Assembly: GCA_002633025.1 (NCBI GenBank)
Contig: NMRB01000198.1
Coordinates: 174,351 to 238,350 of the forward strand
Length of the DNA: 64,000 nucleotides
Direction: 5' to 3'
DNA from: Notospermus geniculatus
Lineage: Eukaryota; Nemertea; Pilidiophora; Heteronemertea; Lineidae
Below are positions 32,441 to 43,225 of the stretch, piece after piece. The notes beneath the pieces are model-generated. The model saw nothing but the letters and a program-made list of their open reading frames with translations, did not search any database and was not told the origin of the DNA. Each line of letters starts with the position of its first letter. The stretch's first letter is position 1. The translations under genes and the position numbers were made by a program.

Positions 32441-32745
32441 CAGACATGGAAAAAAGTAAATGGACAGCAGTTTTTCTTGAATACCTCCAAACCAATGGGA
32501 TACAGAAAATTGGTCCCAACATATATAGTAGCAATTTTCCTGGGTATCTAATCAGGTATATTAAGCGTCGAAAAATTCTCTGAAAGTCACATTTTGACAG
32601 AAGGAATTTTGTAAAGGCATGTTTGTGGTACTTTTTTGTCTGCATGATTTCATAACGTTTATATCACTGTGTTCTACTCATTGAGGCCTTTCATAAAATT
32701 TCAACTGTTCTGTGTAGAAATGTGATTTTGGGGCACTTCCTGGAG
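32441..32745. repeat. Dispersed repeat, copy 2 of the 9531-9850 pair
   Basis: AAATGGACAGCAGTTTTTCT through GAAATGTGATTTTGGGGCAC, collinear with the first copy. Confidence 0.85.
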
Positions 32746-32751
32746 AAACGC

Positions 32752-32961
32752 TTAAAGGAGCACGGTATGCGATCTCTAATGGGTAATTTGACTGCCGGCG
32801 TAGAGGAAGCCACCTAGCGGCAGCAACACAAACTATAAATCCATTACGAAAAGTACGCAGTAAATCGTATCATTCGCCGAAACGTAGTTAGTCCCTTGGG
32901 TTGAAGAGTGGCGCAGTGGTGGCGGCTGTCGAGAAAAAGTGGCAATACCGGGCTCCTTTAA
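32752..32961. repeat. TTAA-flanked MITE, copy 2
   Basis: Same family as 7363-7574: TTAAAGGAGCACGGTATG at the left and ATACCGGGCTCCTTTAA at the right, with TTAA at 32752-32755 and 32958-32961. It ends only 23 bp before the acceptor-exon border of the next gene. Confidence 0.92.
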
Positions 32962-32984
32962 GGTACTGGTAAATATCGTTTCAG

Positions 32985-33501
32985 GTGGTCCAAAAGATTG
33001 AACGCTACGATACTATATACGCAAAAGTGTAATCAAGTGATGTTTACCTCAGCAGATCTCAAAATCTTTTTCCTCACCAAAGTCGGTTTGTTGACTGTTC
33101 ACGCGAAGCCACTGTCGGTGTGCGGACGAACAAATTACAGTACAATTCACCGAAGGGACGATAAATGTCAGCGAGTAATGTTATGCAGTAAGGGAAACAA
33201 GAAAAAGGTCAGATATTCACATGGCTGTTCCTCGTTTGATGTAATATTTGGTAATCCGCTTTTTAGTCAAACCAGCAACGTTCTCTTCTTGGAGGGATGT
33301 AGACACGGCGTGTATAGTGCAAGGTTCCTTATCATCAAAATAGGGTGTGAAGACACTCTTCTCCACACCTCGGTTTTTGAGTCTGGTTATAAATATTGTG
33401 GAACTTATCTGAGGGCTGTGTCGTCGATGGGAACTGTGTATAGAGTTCGTAATGACAATGGGCCTATCGACGTGTTCCTACCTAAATTGGTGATACCTTA
33501 G
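32985..33501 (+). CDS. Terminal exon of the seven-cysteine protein, paralogue B
   Basis: The exon begins after ATATCGTTTCAG with the same phase and the same GTGGTCC/AAAAGATTGAAC start as paralogue A, and codes 171 residues. All seven cysteines are kept, as are blocks such as NVLFLEGC, KIGCED, SVFE-GYK and GTVYRV. The corresponding upstream exon was not found, so the gene may be incomplete or use other exons. The 3' flank (33502-33720) is duplicated at the disrupted third copy. Confidence 0.6.
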
Positions 33502-33758
33502 GAAGGGGTCGACAGATTCGCTGAGAGACGGTACACCTAATCGCTGTTTGGTGGGTGACGCTCCGTTAAGAAGAATACTGGTGCCACCTGCAGGTTAAGG
33601 AAGCACCATCCTTTAATGGGCGGATGTAAACATTGAATGTAAAACAATAACCTCAAAAATGAGTCTCATACGTGTATTTTCAAAGCTACTCGTACATGGA
33701 GGCGATTTTCAGCTATTGACCAATTGACCAATAGACGGCGACAAACACTGGTGCTGGT

Positions 33759-33976
33759 TTAAATCCGTTTCAAACAAATATACCCACGGGAAGTCGAACA
33801 GCTGAGGTGTCTTGTCAAACCCGAGAAGCCGTTGAATTGGTATCTGAAATCAGCACACTTTGTGGTAGCGCTGTAATCCCACATGTAGAATATTTTCTGG
33901 TCAACAACTAAGCGGCTGTTCTGAACGTCAGTCCATGTCCAAACTCTTCCTTCTTTGCGTAAGCCGATCCAGAATG
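33759..33976 (-). CDS. Lectin gene exon 4 (second half of the CTLD and stop)
   Basis: Acceptor TTTGCCTTCCTTTTAAG. Codes FWIGLRKEGRVWTWTD through RGYICLKRI and a TAA stop at 33761-33759. Confidence 0.82.
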
Positions 33977-36900
33977 CTTAAAAGGAAGGCAAAGAAATAA
34001 TGTCTCAGCAGTAAACAATCTTAATTCATTGCATGTAGGAAAATAACTATCATTCGTTTAATTCGTGCCTGTTTCAACAGGAGCTGTCAGGCAGTTGACA
34101 AACAGGACCCAGGACATGAATCTCACTATTAATCTCATAATTGTCATGTTAAGTATCTTAGCATTTTCCTAGTAAGATCTTAGTTAGAAAAGTCTTAGTA
34201 ATATTTTTTCTGACGAGATTCTTACAAGAAAAAGCTTAGTAAGATATTTCATGTAGTAAGAAAAATCTTACTCAGAAAAATTTTCAATAATATTTCTTAT
34301 AAGAAAATCGTACTAAGATTTTTCTTGCAAGAATCTTAACAGTGATTTTAACTTAAAAACTTATATTTTGACTGCAAAACTTTGTTGAAAAGTACTGCCA
34401 CCACATTGAAAGTTTGGCACCAAAAAATGTGCAATTTGATGAACTTTGCAAATACATGTATATCAGCATGACAAAACGACCTTAGTCTGACTTGGGCTGT
34501 TTTGCCCTTTATATAAGAATATGGATTCGATTATGCCAGTCACATGGTAAAAACGATGGTCCATTGATCTGCAAAATTCATTATAAAGTAGGCCTGCGAC
34601 ACAACCTACAGAGAACTCTGGGGAATGCGGAAGTGAGGAAATGTCATGATTTTACTTTTACTCAGTCTTTTCTAGAGTTTCAGATTGTAAAGTTCCACTT
34701 GAAAAAGACCCCGCTTGGGGTCGAAAATTCGTGAATTCTGGAGATTGACTTCTTGCTTATTATCATTTTTTGTGTCAATTTTGTGCTTTTCTTTATCTTG
34801 GATTTTACTTTTACCACATGGTTTTATTCGCGCATGCATGTTAAATAATGTAACCCACAATCCTGTTATGCGACGATGTCACTCCCGACCTTCAACTTTA
34901 TGGGCGTTTTATATCATTTGTAAAATCGGCAGCAATCAGTTGTAACCCTCTAGTTTCCCTTTGTACTGATATAGCAATGATGGATGGTCGCTCTGCCGTT
35001 GGTAAGAATATTAATACGGTGTGTCATAAGATAGGTATTAGAAAATACGATGTAAACACTTTTAACCGGAGAACAACAGATATACTTATGAGGAATAGCC
35101 TTGTTGAAAATATTGATGTCGAAACTCGAAGTAAGATTGGTGTTATTAAGGACATGATGTGTATGAGAGACCGGGGTGATTATTCCATACTAGAGAAGAG
35201 GGAGATCGAAGAAATTTTGCATCACCTATGCGTTGACTAAGCGACTCCTTATACGCCGTATCGTATGTAGACATTGGACTGTAATGGAGATAATGCTTGG
35301 GTGTATGTACGCCCGTGGTTGTTTTGATTTTCAACTTCATCTAGCACTCTGCACGTATTGTAAATAGTAAATCACCTTGCACGACTGTACAATTTATAGT
35401 ACGAAATAAACGAATAATAAATAATCCATTCTATTACAGTTAGTTCCGAAAACTTTGACAGATTATGAAAACCACAATTACATGGCAGAAAACCAGCTTT
35501 GGCATTGATTCCGCAAATCTTTTTGAAGATTGTGTGGTACTTTAACTGACCGAGGGCCGCCGTTCACGATAATTTTTTCCCTACGTTTGTAGGCATTCAT
35601 TTTACCGTGTATGACGAGAAACATCGTCCCATTTTTGTCGTATAGGAAAAAAAATCCACATTTTTCTGGTACAATAAAATGCTACAGGAAATAATTCCTA
35701 TCGTGTACGCCGTCATGGCATATTTGTACAACTGAGTCTTTGTGCCCCTTTGTCCGCATGTAATCGGTCAATCCTACAAAAAATGTGGGGTCCATACCTA
35801 TGTGTCCCGGTACCTATGTATCCCGGTACATATGTGTCCCGGTACCTATGTGTCCCGGTACCTATGTGTCCCGGTGTAGTAGCTGATACAGTCCCCGATG
35901 GTATAGTCCGGGGACTATAAATCCTAATTATTATACAGTGGAACCCCTCTAAATTGACCACCCATGGGACCGGAGCCAAGTGGTCTATTTAGAGGGGTGG
36001 TCACTTTAGCCAAGTTGAGATGGGGGGGGGGAGGAGGGGATTCATGCAGAATAGTATCACCAGACTGACCACACCAAGTCAACTGCACATTAATTTGGAT
36101 GCCATTAATTAGTGAACAAACTAAATTTGAGATTTAGGTGAGGACATAAAGATGTTCAGGGCCTTTGACCACATGATTTAGCAACTAAGGTGAGCACTAA
36201 TTAGCCGATACCCAGTCAATTAGCAACATTTCCTTTGAAATCCAAATTGCCCAGTTTAACTGAAAATACCCACTTTGATTGCTAAATCATCAATTATGTT
36301 GATTAAAAGTTAAGGTATGGCCAGGAATCATCCAAATTGTTGTGTTTGGCTATTAATAGTCACCAGCAATAATAAAAAATGAAGACCTTCACAAAATCTG
36401 TTGTCTTGGAAGGTTTGTTTGGCTTGGCTATTAATGGTGTTGTGTCCATGAATGAATGTCATTCTGACCATCTCCATATTCTGACTGAGGTAATCCATGT
36501 ACAAGAACATGTACATGTATTTCAAAAGAGCCCATGTTCGATCTACTTCTAGTGTAGTCATGGTCGATTTAGAGGGGTTGAAATGAAGCTTGGGACCCGC
36601 CATTTGGTTGGTCGCGGTCGGGGTAGAGGGGTGGTCGACTTAGCTGATGGTAAATGCGAAGGATTTCATTGGGACCGACAAAAATCGGTCGATTTAGAGG
36701 GGTGTTCAAGTAAGAGGGATGGTCGTACTGAGGGGTTCCACTGTAGTCCGAGGGCCATCCAACACTACGGATATAGTTCGACGGACTATCACTTGGTATC
36801 ATAGTCCCGGCACCAGGAATAAATGTCCCAGGTGCAATATGTTGCCTGAGCCGGTTTTAGTTATTCAAAATAGAGCACAAAGAACGACACACAAAATGAT

Positions 36901-39900
36901 ATACATATAATATGGAAAGTCGTCTCCGAAATCCGCAAATTTTCCACCCCAACCGGGGTCTTCCTCAGGCACTTTCTAGTAAGAAGCTACAGAAAAGACA
37001 GCCTCAGGTACCATAGTCAACCCCGGACATTTATTCCTGGTGCCGGGACTATGATACCCAGTGGTAGTCCTTCGGACTATATCCGTAGTGTTGAATGGCC
37101 CTCGGACTACAATAATTAGGATTTATATTCCCCGGACTGTACCATCGGGACTGTATCAGCTACTATACCGGGACATATAGGTACCGGGATACATAGGTAC
37201 CGGGAAACATAGGTAGCGGGAAACATAGGTACCTGGGTACTGGGGATACACATAGGTACCGGGATACAAAGGTCCGGGAAACATAGGTATGACCCCCAAT
37301 AGAATTGGATGGGGAATCGTAGGAACTATTTCGGAGGAAAAAAATGTACCGTGTACGGCGGCCTTTAGATACGGTAGTTTCTGTAAGTCTGATCAAAATT
37401 CCTGTTGACCCATACATGGAACTATGCTATCCGCCAGAGCTGGCATAGTGCAAATCTATTAGTATGATATGATTGTTTATTCCTCCTGATCAGAAGACAG
37501 TAGCTATACAAGCAAAGAAAAGAATTACAATGCAACTTACTATTGGCCATAAAGGGGGCAAAATAAAATAGGTGAACAGATAAATGTCGTCGTTGTTGCG
37601 AAAACTCACTATTCCTGGCATAAATACGTACACTTCTGTGCATCGGCCGGTGTGAAGAGTTGGGTCTTGAAGTCGTTATAAAAGGTGTCGTCGCCACCTT
37701 GAAAAGTTACGAGTTTCCACGATCCTGCGGGTGCCCTATTTTTACACTCGGAATTGGCACCGACCCAATTTCTTCGGGCATAGCGTTCCACGAATACACA
37801 TTTTCCAGATATGATCTTTTCACCGGGTGCTGCACCACAAGAGAGGACAGTTTTGGCTAGAAATATATAAATCAAGAACTTCAGGCCTACTAACAGTGAC
37901 GGTAATCACAAGATTACTACCCTTTATGGAAATAAAGCGGCTTGTTTTACATTATTCGAGATGTGGGTAAAGTATATTTCACCCTAACTTCAACATGGCA
38001 AAGTGCCAGGCCTGTGCAACAGACACCATAAAGTGAACACAATGATTAAACCACAAACCACAAAACACAAAATTTACCAGTTGACAACCTTGGAGTGTTT
38101 GCTATAGGCAGTTCAAGTGACTCTCACATCATTAGGTAATTGTGACATGGATTATTTACCACTGACTTGTGCACATTTTCAAGCTTGGCACTTTGCCCAT
38201 GTTGAAGTTAGGGTGAATTATACTTTACTGATGCACTGTTCTGAAACACGATTCGCACGTGACCCCCGTCGCAGCTCCCATTGACCCGTGTAGCTCTTTT
38301 GCAAAAAGAATGCAATAATTTAACAGTACTAAAAATACGCACTCATAGATACGGCTATGAGTCCACTTTTTTTGGTTTCGTTTGGGCCAATTTAATAAAC
38401 ATTAAAGTTGTACCTCTTCTGCTTCAGTTTAATGCATGAACCATTCAGATGCAACCAAAATGACATCCGTTTTTCAAAGTACCTTAAAAATACCACTTAC
38501 GCCAAGTCATGAGACGGACATTTCGGTATTCCATAAGATTGCCCAGGCGAGCTAAAAAGTGCCGAGAAAACCAAGCCTGTGTTACCGATTCGTTTTTCTT
38601 ATTACGTTATTTACTGCATGTTTAAATGGAGTTTATCGCAGATAACAGATACACCGGGATCTTATTTGAGGGATTATTTAGTTGACGAAGTTGGTTTTAT
38701 ACTCACCTAGTCCGATGCATAGCCCTGGAAAACAAAATTGATACCGAAGTGATTCCTACAAACAGCCTGTTGTAATAATGTCTATCTTTACCAGTCGTCC
38801 CTTCTGATGTTCAAGCAAAAATGTGTCCCATTCGTACGTACTTTGCATGTGCAAAATGAGTCGGCTCACTATGCTCAATAGAGCGTTTTCGCAATTGTCG
38901 GACAGAGCTACGATGCCCATATGGTCTAGTGGTATGATTCTCGCTTCGGGTGCGAGAGGCCCCGGGTTCGAATCCCCGACAGGCCCCCAAATGTAATCGT
39001 ACGAACTCACGATAAGATCCAGGTTCGATGATTGTCGATAGATACGATTTTATTAAAACTTTGAGACACTTCATAGACAGCAGGCAGCCATCATTCAAAC
39101 TTCCCTCGATCTACCTAACTCCCACAATGCACTGGTGGGGCAGACTTCCGGAACTTACAAGCAGACGACGCTGCTACACATGTACAGTCTTTGACATAAG
39201 TTTATCTACACCTAATACCTTGAATATTTCAAATACTAGTGGGCAAATTTTAACACGGTTTGTTCCACATGAAAATACATCTTGTTGGTCATATTTCTGC
39301 ATCCAAATTTTGGAAATTTGGAAATATCGTAATTATGTAATAGCTCATCAGAAAACACCTAAAAATCAACATTTTATTGTGTAATTTTTCTGTGATTTTT
39401 GTTGCAGTTTTGATAGAGTGGAACTTTTTAAGGATTTTGGGCTTTGTTTCATCACATTATGTTGAGTGGTTAGGCCAGAATTTTTAAAAACTTGTTTAGT
39501 GAATATTTTTGACCATTTAGCAAACCCGCGGACATACAAAATCGCTCAAAATAGAAAAAAAGTAAAATTTTATTTTTATTTATTATCCCGAACGCCACTC
39601 TTCCTGCCCGACAAATCTCATCAGCTCGCGGCATCTAGCGGTGTGAATAGGAACCACACTATGCACTCGTGGAGACCATTCACAACCGTCGTCTTATGCG
39701 CGGCCTGTCGTAGTTAGAACAATGAAGATTTTTTTTTGAAACAAAATTTTATTTTTATTTCTTCCTCTGCTCGGTTTGTTTTACAGAATGCTTTTGTGAA
39801 TCGAGGAAATAAATTTTTATTTTTATTTTTTTCCTACCACCTCTACAAACCTCTGGAAATCAAATCAAAATTTTGAAAATTTGATATTTTCATACTTTTC

Positions 39901-41360
39901 AGGACATTTTGATGCCATTAGATAAAGCTAACCTCTGAATATTAAGGATTTACAAAATTTTGGACCTTTTTGCGTTACCTGGGCAGAAATATTGCATATT
40001 TTTTAAAGTATCAAAATGTTGATATTTTGAAAAATATTCTTAACTTATAACCAGTTTGGGATAAAAGTTCAAAACTTCATACTTTTACGTTTTTAGGTGA
40101 ACTCTATCTACTGATATCAAAATTTTGTGTAAAATTGAAAATTCTCAAATTATCGAAATTTTGATAGTCAAGTACATGTATGTCAGCAGGCGCTCAACAG
40201 ATTTTGACGAAACAACACACAAGATCCTTAGATGGTTCCACTCTATCAAAACTGCAACAAAAGTCACAAAAAATACAAAAATAACAAGGTGTGATATGGA
40301 TAATTATAGAGGTATTACTGTGTCCAGCTGTTTGAGTAAGGTTTTTACTGGTGTTCTCAATCATAGACTGACTACATTTCTGTACAGTAATGGGGAAATA
40401 TGTGAGAATCAGATAGGTTTTAGACCTCAGTTTAGAACATCTGATCATATTTTTGTACTGTCTTCCCTTATCAGGGCTTTTCGTGCAAAGCAAAAGCCAC
40501 TATACACTTGTTTTATAGATCTGTCCAAAGCTTATGACAGAATTAACCATACATTTCTATGGTACAAAATGCTTCAGCAGGGTGTAAGCGGAAAATATAT
40601 CAGAATATTGAAGAATCTTTATGAACACTCAAGCTCTTGTGTGAAAGTAGATTCTAGGCTCTCAGAGCCTATCCCACAAAAAATTGGATTACGGCAGGGA
40701 TGTGTTTTAAGTCCTGCTCTGTTTAATGTGTATATAAATGACCTTTCAGCTCTACTTAATGTTACGGAAACTGATCCTGTGATTTTAGATGGAAAAATAA
40801 TTTCATGCTTACTCTTTGCTGATGACATGCTTTTGCTATCCCAGTCTCCGAAGGGACTTCAGAATGCACTTGATATAGTTGCAGCTTTTTGCCGAAAATG
40901 GCGACTTGTAATAAATACTAGTAAAACTAAAGTGATTTGTTTTAATAGACGCTTCAAAAAGGGTACATGTTTGAATTTCAAAATAGGGGAAAATTTTGTT
41001 GAAACAGTTGAATCTATCAAATATCTCGGAATAATTTTTTCATGTACAGGAAACTTTAAAANNNNNNNNNNNNNNNNNNNNNNNNNNNNNNNNNNNNNNN
41101 NNNNNNNNNNNNNNNNNNNNNNNNNNNNNNNNNNNNNNNNNNNNNNNNNNNNNNNNNNNNNNNNNNNNNNNNNNNNCCCCCCCCCCCCCCGGCTAGGTAC
41201 GCCCCTGGCCAAAGCATACCCGAATAATAGATAAGCGTAATCGTTGGACTTACCGGGCGGTTGCGAAATGTTTCGATAATTTTCAAGAAAAAAATCAGAG
41301 ACGTGAAATGAAGCGCTACTTACATAAAGATAAGAGAATGCGGAGTTTGAGTTGTTGCAT
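33759..41360 (-). CDS. Secreted C-type-lectin-like protein, four-exon gene, 165 aa
   Basis: The exons are 41360-41324, 38724-38707 (18 nt), 37856-37632 and 33976-33759. All introns are GT-AG and all three fall after the first base of a codon, so the pieces fit without adjustment. The protein starts with a hydrophobic leader (MQQLKLRILLSL to about residue 24). The lectin-like domain has six cysteines (25, 38, 56, 134, 153, 161) in long-form C-type lectin spacing, with likely pairs 25-38, 56-161 and 134-153. WIGL is at 96-99 and the WTWTD motif at 106-110. The EPN/QPD and WND calcium-site motifs are absent, so classical calcium-dependent sugar binding is doubtful. Such small secreted lectins act in innate defence or coelomic/body fluids in marine invertebrates (family knowledge). 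Intron 1 holds a LINE fragment, a gap and a tRNA-like sequence; intron 3 holds a palindrome and a LINE tail. An ATTAAA lies at 33617-33612. Confidence 0.82.
34684..34800 (+). repeat. Dispersed GACCCC hairpin repeat, copy 2
   Basis: CACTTGAAAAAGACCCC, GCTTGGGGTCGAAAATTCG and TTTTTTGTGTCAATTTTGTG follow the order of the family. Nearly identical to 49665-49740. Confidence 0.8.
34853..35240 (+). pseudogene. C-terminal tail of a non-LTR retrotransposon ORF
   Basis: An open stretch, without its start, reads DDVTPDLQLYGRFISFVK, then MMDGRSAVGKNINTVCHKIG and finally KREIEEILHHLCVD before a stop. This resembles the tail of invertebrate LINE polyproteins, in which a short helix-rich segment after the RT ends in EI-EII--LC. 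A 3' UTR of about 170 bp with AATAAA-type words (35404-35420) follows. Homology is by eye and unverified. Confidence 0.45.
35936..36743. mobile_element. Pogo/Tc1-type non-autonomous element
   Basis: CAGTGGAACCCCTCT at the left is mirrored by GAGGGGTTCCACTG at the right, flanked by TA (35934-35935 and 36744-36745). The interior has several GATTTAGAGGGGTGGTC subterminal repeats and no transposase frame. It sits inside the left arm of the palindrome. Confidence 0.88.
36860..36990 (-). repeat. Dispersed GACCCC hairpin repeat, copy 3
   Basis: On the minus strand: GTGCCTGAGGAAGACCCC, GGTTGGGGTGGAAAATTTG, GGAGACGACTTTCC and a TTTTGTGTGTCGTTCTTTGT block. Inserted in the palindrome. Confidence 0.8.
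37632..37856 (-). CDS. Lectin gene exon 3 (first half of the CTLD)
   Basis: Acceptor ATTTATATATTTCTAG, donor GTACGT. Codes CGAAPGEK, then GKCVFVERY, NSECKNR and KLVTFQGGDD. Confidence 0.8.
38707..38724 (-). CDS. Lectin gene exon 2, 18-nt microexon
   Basis: Bounded by TTTTGTTTTCCAG and GTGAGTAT. It adds six residues of the hydrophobic leader and keeps the phase. Confidence 0.75.
   Translation of the reverse strand, partial: GYASD
38915..38986 (+). tRNA. tRNA-Pro(CGG)-like gene, probably a pseudogene
   Basis: ATGGTCTAGTGGTATGATTC (D arm/A box), CTCGCTTCGGGTGCGAG (perfect anticodon stem, anticodon CGG) and GGGTTCGAATCCCC (B box) are those of a proline tRNA. The acceptor strands GCCCATA and ACAGGCC hardly pair, and one T-stem pair is mismatched, so it is unlikely to be functional. 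It lies in the spacer just upstream of the lectin's exon 2, antisense to that gene. Confidence 0.6.
39187..40285. repeat. AT-rich dispersed repeat, inverted relative of 6490-6800
   Basis: 39187-39480 is the reverse complement of 6490-6800 (TTTATCTACACCT, ATTTTCATGTGGAACAAACC and TCTGATGAGC in one orientation or the other). A second partial copy, 40180-40280, runs in the opposite direction (GAAACAACACACAAGATCC, GTTCCACTCTATCAAAACTG). The stretch between is T-rich filler. Confidence 0.7.
40290..41061 (+). pseudogene. Non-LTR reverse transcriptase fragment
   Basis: From about 40296 the frame reads NYRGITVSSCLSKVFT, ENQIGFRPQFRTSDHIF, FIDLSKAYDRINH (catalytic Asp), RQGCVLSPALFNVYINDL and FADDMLLLS (the YADD box as FADD), then KWRLVINTSKTKV and IKYLGIIFSC. 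These are RT motifs of CR1/Jockey-type LINEs, in order. The fragment begins abruptly within an AT-rich repeat (no endonuclease domain) and runs into the gap at 41062. It may be the same family as the tail at 34853-35240. Confidence 0.85.
41062..41190. other. Assembly gap (115 N) followed by poly-C
   Basis: The gap is 41062-41176; a run of 14 C follows. Such homopolymer edges also border the gaps at 57985 and 61192. Confidence 1.
41324..41360 (-). CDS. Lectin gene exon 1 (signal peptide start)
   Basis: ATG followed by twelve codons and one extra base, then GTAAGTAG. A TAATAAAA box lies about 70 bases upstream of the ATG, and a TCAGTC initiator-like word follows it. Confidence 0.78.
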
Positions 41361-41612
41361 CCTGTTCTCGAAAGTTTCTCTCCAGACTGACACGAAGCAG
41401 GAGGATCAGGGTGATTTCATTTTATTAAAATTGAACTAATCCCCTGTCATCCTGCAGCTGTATGGCTTTGTCATGTTATCTGTTACATATTTATTTAATA
41501 ACTAGATATTGCGAGAAAACTTTCTTGCATTATAGTACATGAGAGCACCACGCTGTGGATTTGAAAATGAAAAAAAATGATACGGACTAGGAAAACGTTG
41601 TAAAAAGTTAGA

Positions 41613-41982
41613 AGGGAGGTTTCGCAAATCTGACGAAAAACGAAGTACGAAATACGAAATTCAACTACATTTCCAGGGCCTAATGTATTTCTGGAGATGG
41701 TTGGTACCACAAATGTCCCTGCCGCCAGTGCGTCTTTTAGCATATCATGTAAGACGGAAAGAGTTATGGTGCATCTTGAATTTTCAAATTCAAGAAAGAT
41801 AATTTCAAAGTTTAAAATACCGGTACACCGTAACTCTATCGTCTAACGTCATACGCTAAAAGACGCTCTTGCAGCAGGCGATATGTGGTACCAACCATCT
41901 CCTAAAATACATTACGTTATGGAAATGAAATCCAATTTCGTATTTCGTACTTCGTTTTTCGTCAGATTTGCGAAACCTCCCT
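41613..41982. repeat. Foldback MITE, arms about 160 bp
   Basis: AGGGAGGTTTCGCAAATCTG and CGAAAAACGAAGTACGAAAT at the left are mirrored by ATTTCGTACTTCGTTTTTCG and CAGATTTGCGAAACCTCCCT at the right. The pairing continues with gaps almost to the centre near 41790. It lies upstream of the lectin gene start. Confidence 0.9.
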
Positions 41983-42189
41983 ACTTTCCAGAAGAGTTTA
42001 CGTTGAACTAATCCTATTTCATGCTCGGCAGCTGTCTTGGCTTTGGCATTATACCCGTTAGAAAAACTGATTAATATCTAGATACGCTAACAAGTTGTTA
42101 TGAATTCATAACCACACGGTAGTGTGGATGCAAGTATAAGATTTGGTAAGCAGAGAAGCAACTCAGTAGTAAAAACGAAGTAATTTATT

Positions 42190-42420
42190 ACTTTCCACGT
42201 GAGTTAGTAGAAAAAATAAAGCACAAAAAAACACAATATGAAACACACAATATGAAACAATATAATCCATGTGATTTCCGATATTTGTTGTAAATTTTCG
42301 ACCCCACAGCGGGGCTTTCTTCAGGCACTTTCAGGTCAAAATCCCAGAAGTGAATGAGCTGGATCCTAACTGTGTTTAGTAGTAATGAGGGAGCCCTGAA
42401 AAACTAGAAAGGCATGAAAA
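42190..42420 (-). repeat. Dispersed GACCCC hairpin repeat, copy 4
   Basis: On the minus strand: GTGCCTGAAGAAAGCCCC, GCTGTGGGGTCGAAAATTT and TTTTTTTGTGCTTTATTTTT. The flank CCCAGAAGTGAATGAGCTGG is shared with the copy at 29536-29760. Confidence 0.8.
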
Positions 42421-42754
42421 GTTTAGGCTGACCAAATGAGCAGAGCAAACAGGCCCCTTTGTAAGGTGCTGGAGATAGAGCAGACATGTATATGTGTATA
42501 GGGTCTAAGGGGAGGGTTCAGCGCATTAACTGTACCTTCCCCCTGGTTTTGGGGACCATTTCATAGTCAGAACCTGGAGTTGTCACGTGCCTTTTGAAAC
42601 ATTTAAACAAGTAAATTGTGATTGATTAGTACCAGTACATTGCTACATTGCTACAACAAGAGACGAGAGGTGTCTTGTGTGACACATTTAGTGAGGTATC
42701 TGGATTGAAAATTGACAAGTAAAATAAAAGAAGACAAAATAAACTCGAAAAAAA

Positions 42755-42838
42755 TCCGCACTTGCGGGTTTGAACCCATCCCAATAACCATCTTCAGATT
42801 GATAGGCCAACGCTCTAACCATTCGGCCAATCTAACGA
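42755..42838 (-). repeat. tRNA-like sequence, not a functional tRNA
   Basis: Minus-strand TTGGCCGAATGGTTAGAGCG (A-box region) and GGGATGGGTTCAAACCCG (B-box region) are tRNA-like. The anticodon stem does not pair well. Probably a SINE head or tRNA pseudogene. Confidence 0.5.
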
Positions 42839-43129
42839 CAACTGTCCGCCAATCAGAACCCGAATAGAATGTGCAATGGATATGTAGACTGTGATAAAAA
42901 AAATCGCGACCCGCTCCACCAAATAAGTCCCATCATTCCCCACTTTTGGAAGCATTTGGCATCAATAGTCCTAATGAATACGCCATTTCCCTGTCAGCGA
43001 ACCTGTTACGCACGGGTAAATTACCCTGCTAGGGACGTGGTTTTGGTAAAGGGTATGCGGAACATCGAAGGTACTCTCGCAAGCCGCCTGGCAAAATATG
43101 ACATCAGTGTGGCTGCAATAGCCCCGGCC

Positions 43130-43225
43130 GTCGCAAATCTGAATGTGAATGACTGGTCGCACAAAGGCCAGTTCCGTGGATTGCCACTAGGGAATGAGCT
43201 CAGCTATAGGTAGCCCCCCGCCTTA
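43130..43225. repeat. Dispersed repeat, inverted copy at 63145-63240
   Basis: CTGAATGTGAATGACTGGTC, GATTGCCACTAGGGAATGAG and GCTATAGGTAGCCCCCGCC-type words appear in reverse complement at the other site. No gene content is evident in 42839-43900. Confidence 0.75.

Larger units (their letters stand above)
35786..37305. repeat. Large palindrome built on 16-bp tandem repeats, with nested insertions
   Basis: The left arm has five or so units of GTACCTATGTGTCCCG (35795-35875), then GTAGCTGATACAGTCCC and CCTAATTATTA. The right arm has CTGTATCAGCTACT at about 37150-37165 and units of GGGATACATAGGTACC to about 37300. Inner arms (GGGCCATCCAACACTACGGAT and its complement) lie at 36750 and 37090. The spacer is enlarged by a pogo-like element and by a GACCCC repeat. 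Confidence 0.82.

Noticed and set aside
34977-35240. Treating the 87-codon frame as a complete small gene starting at its ATG
   Set aside because: The frame is open well upstream of the ATG, and the content looks like the tail of a LINE polyprotein.
42755-42838. A functional tRNA on the minus strand
   Set aside because: The anticodon stem has too many mismatches, although the A and B boxes are good.
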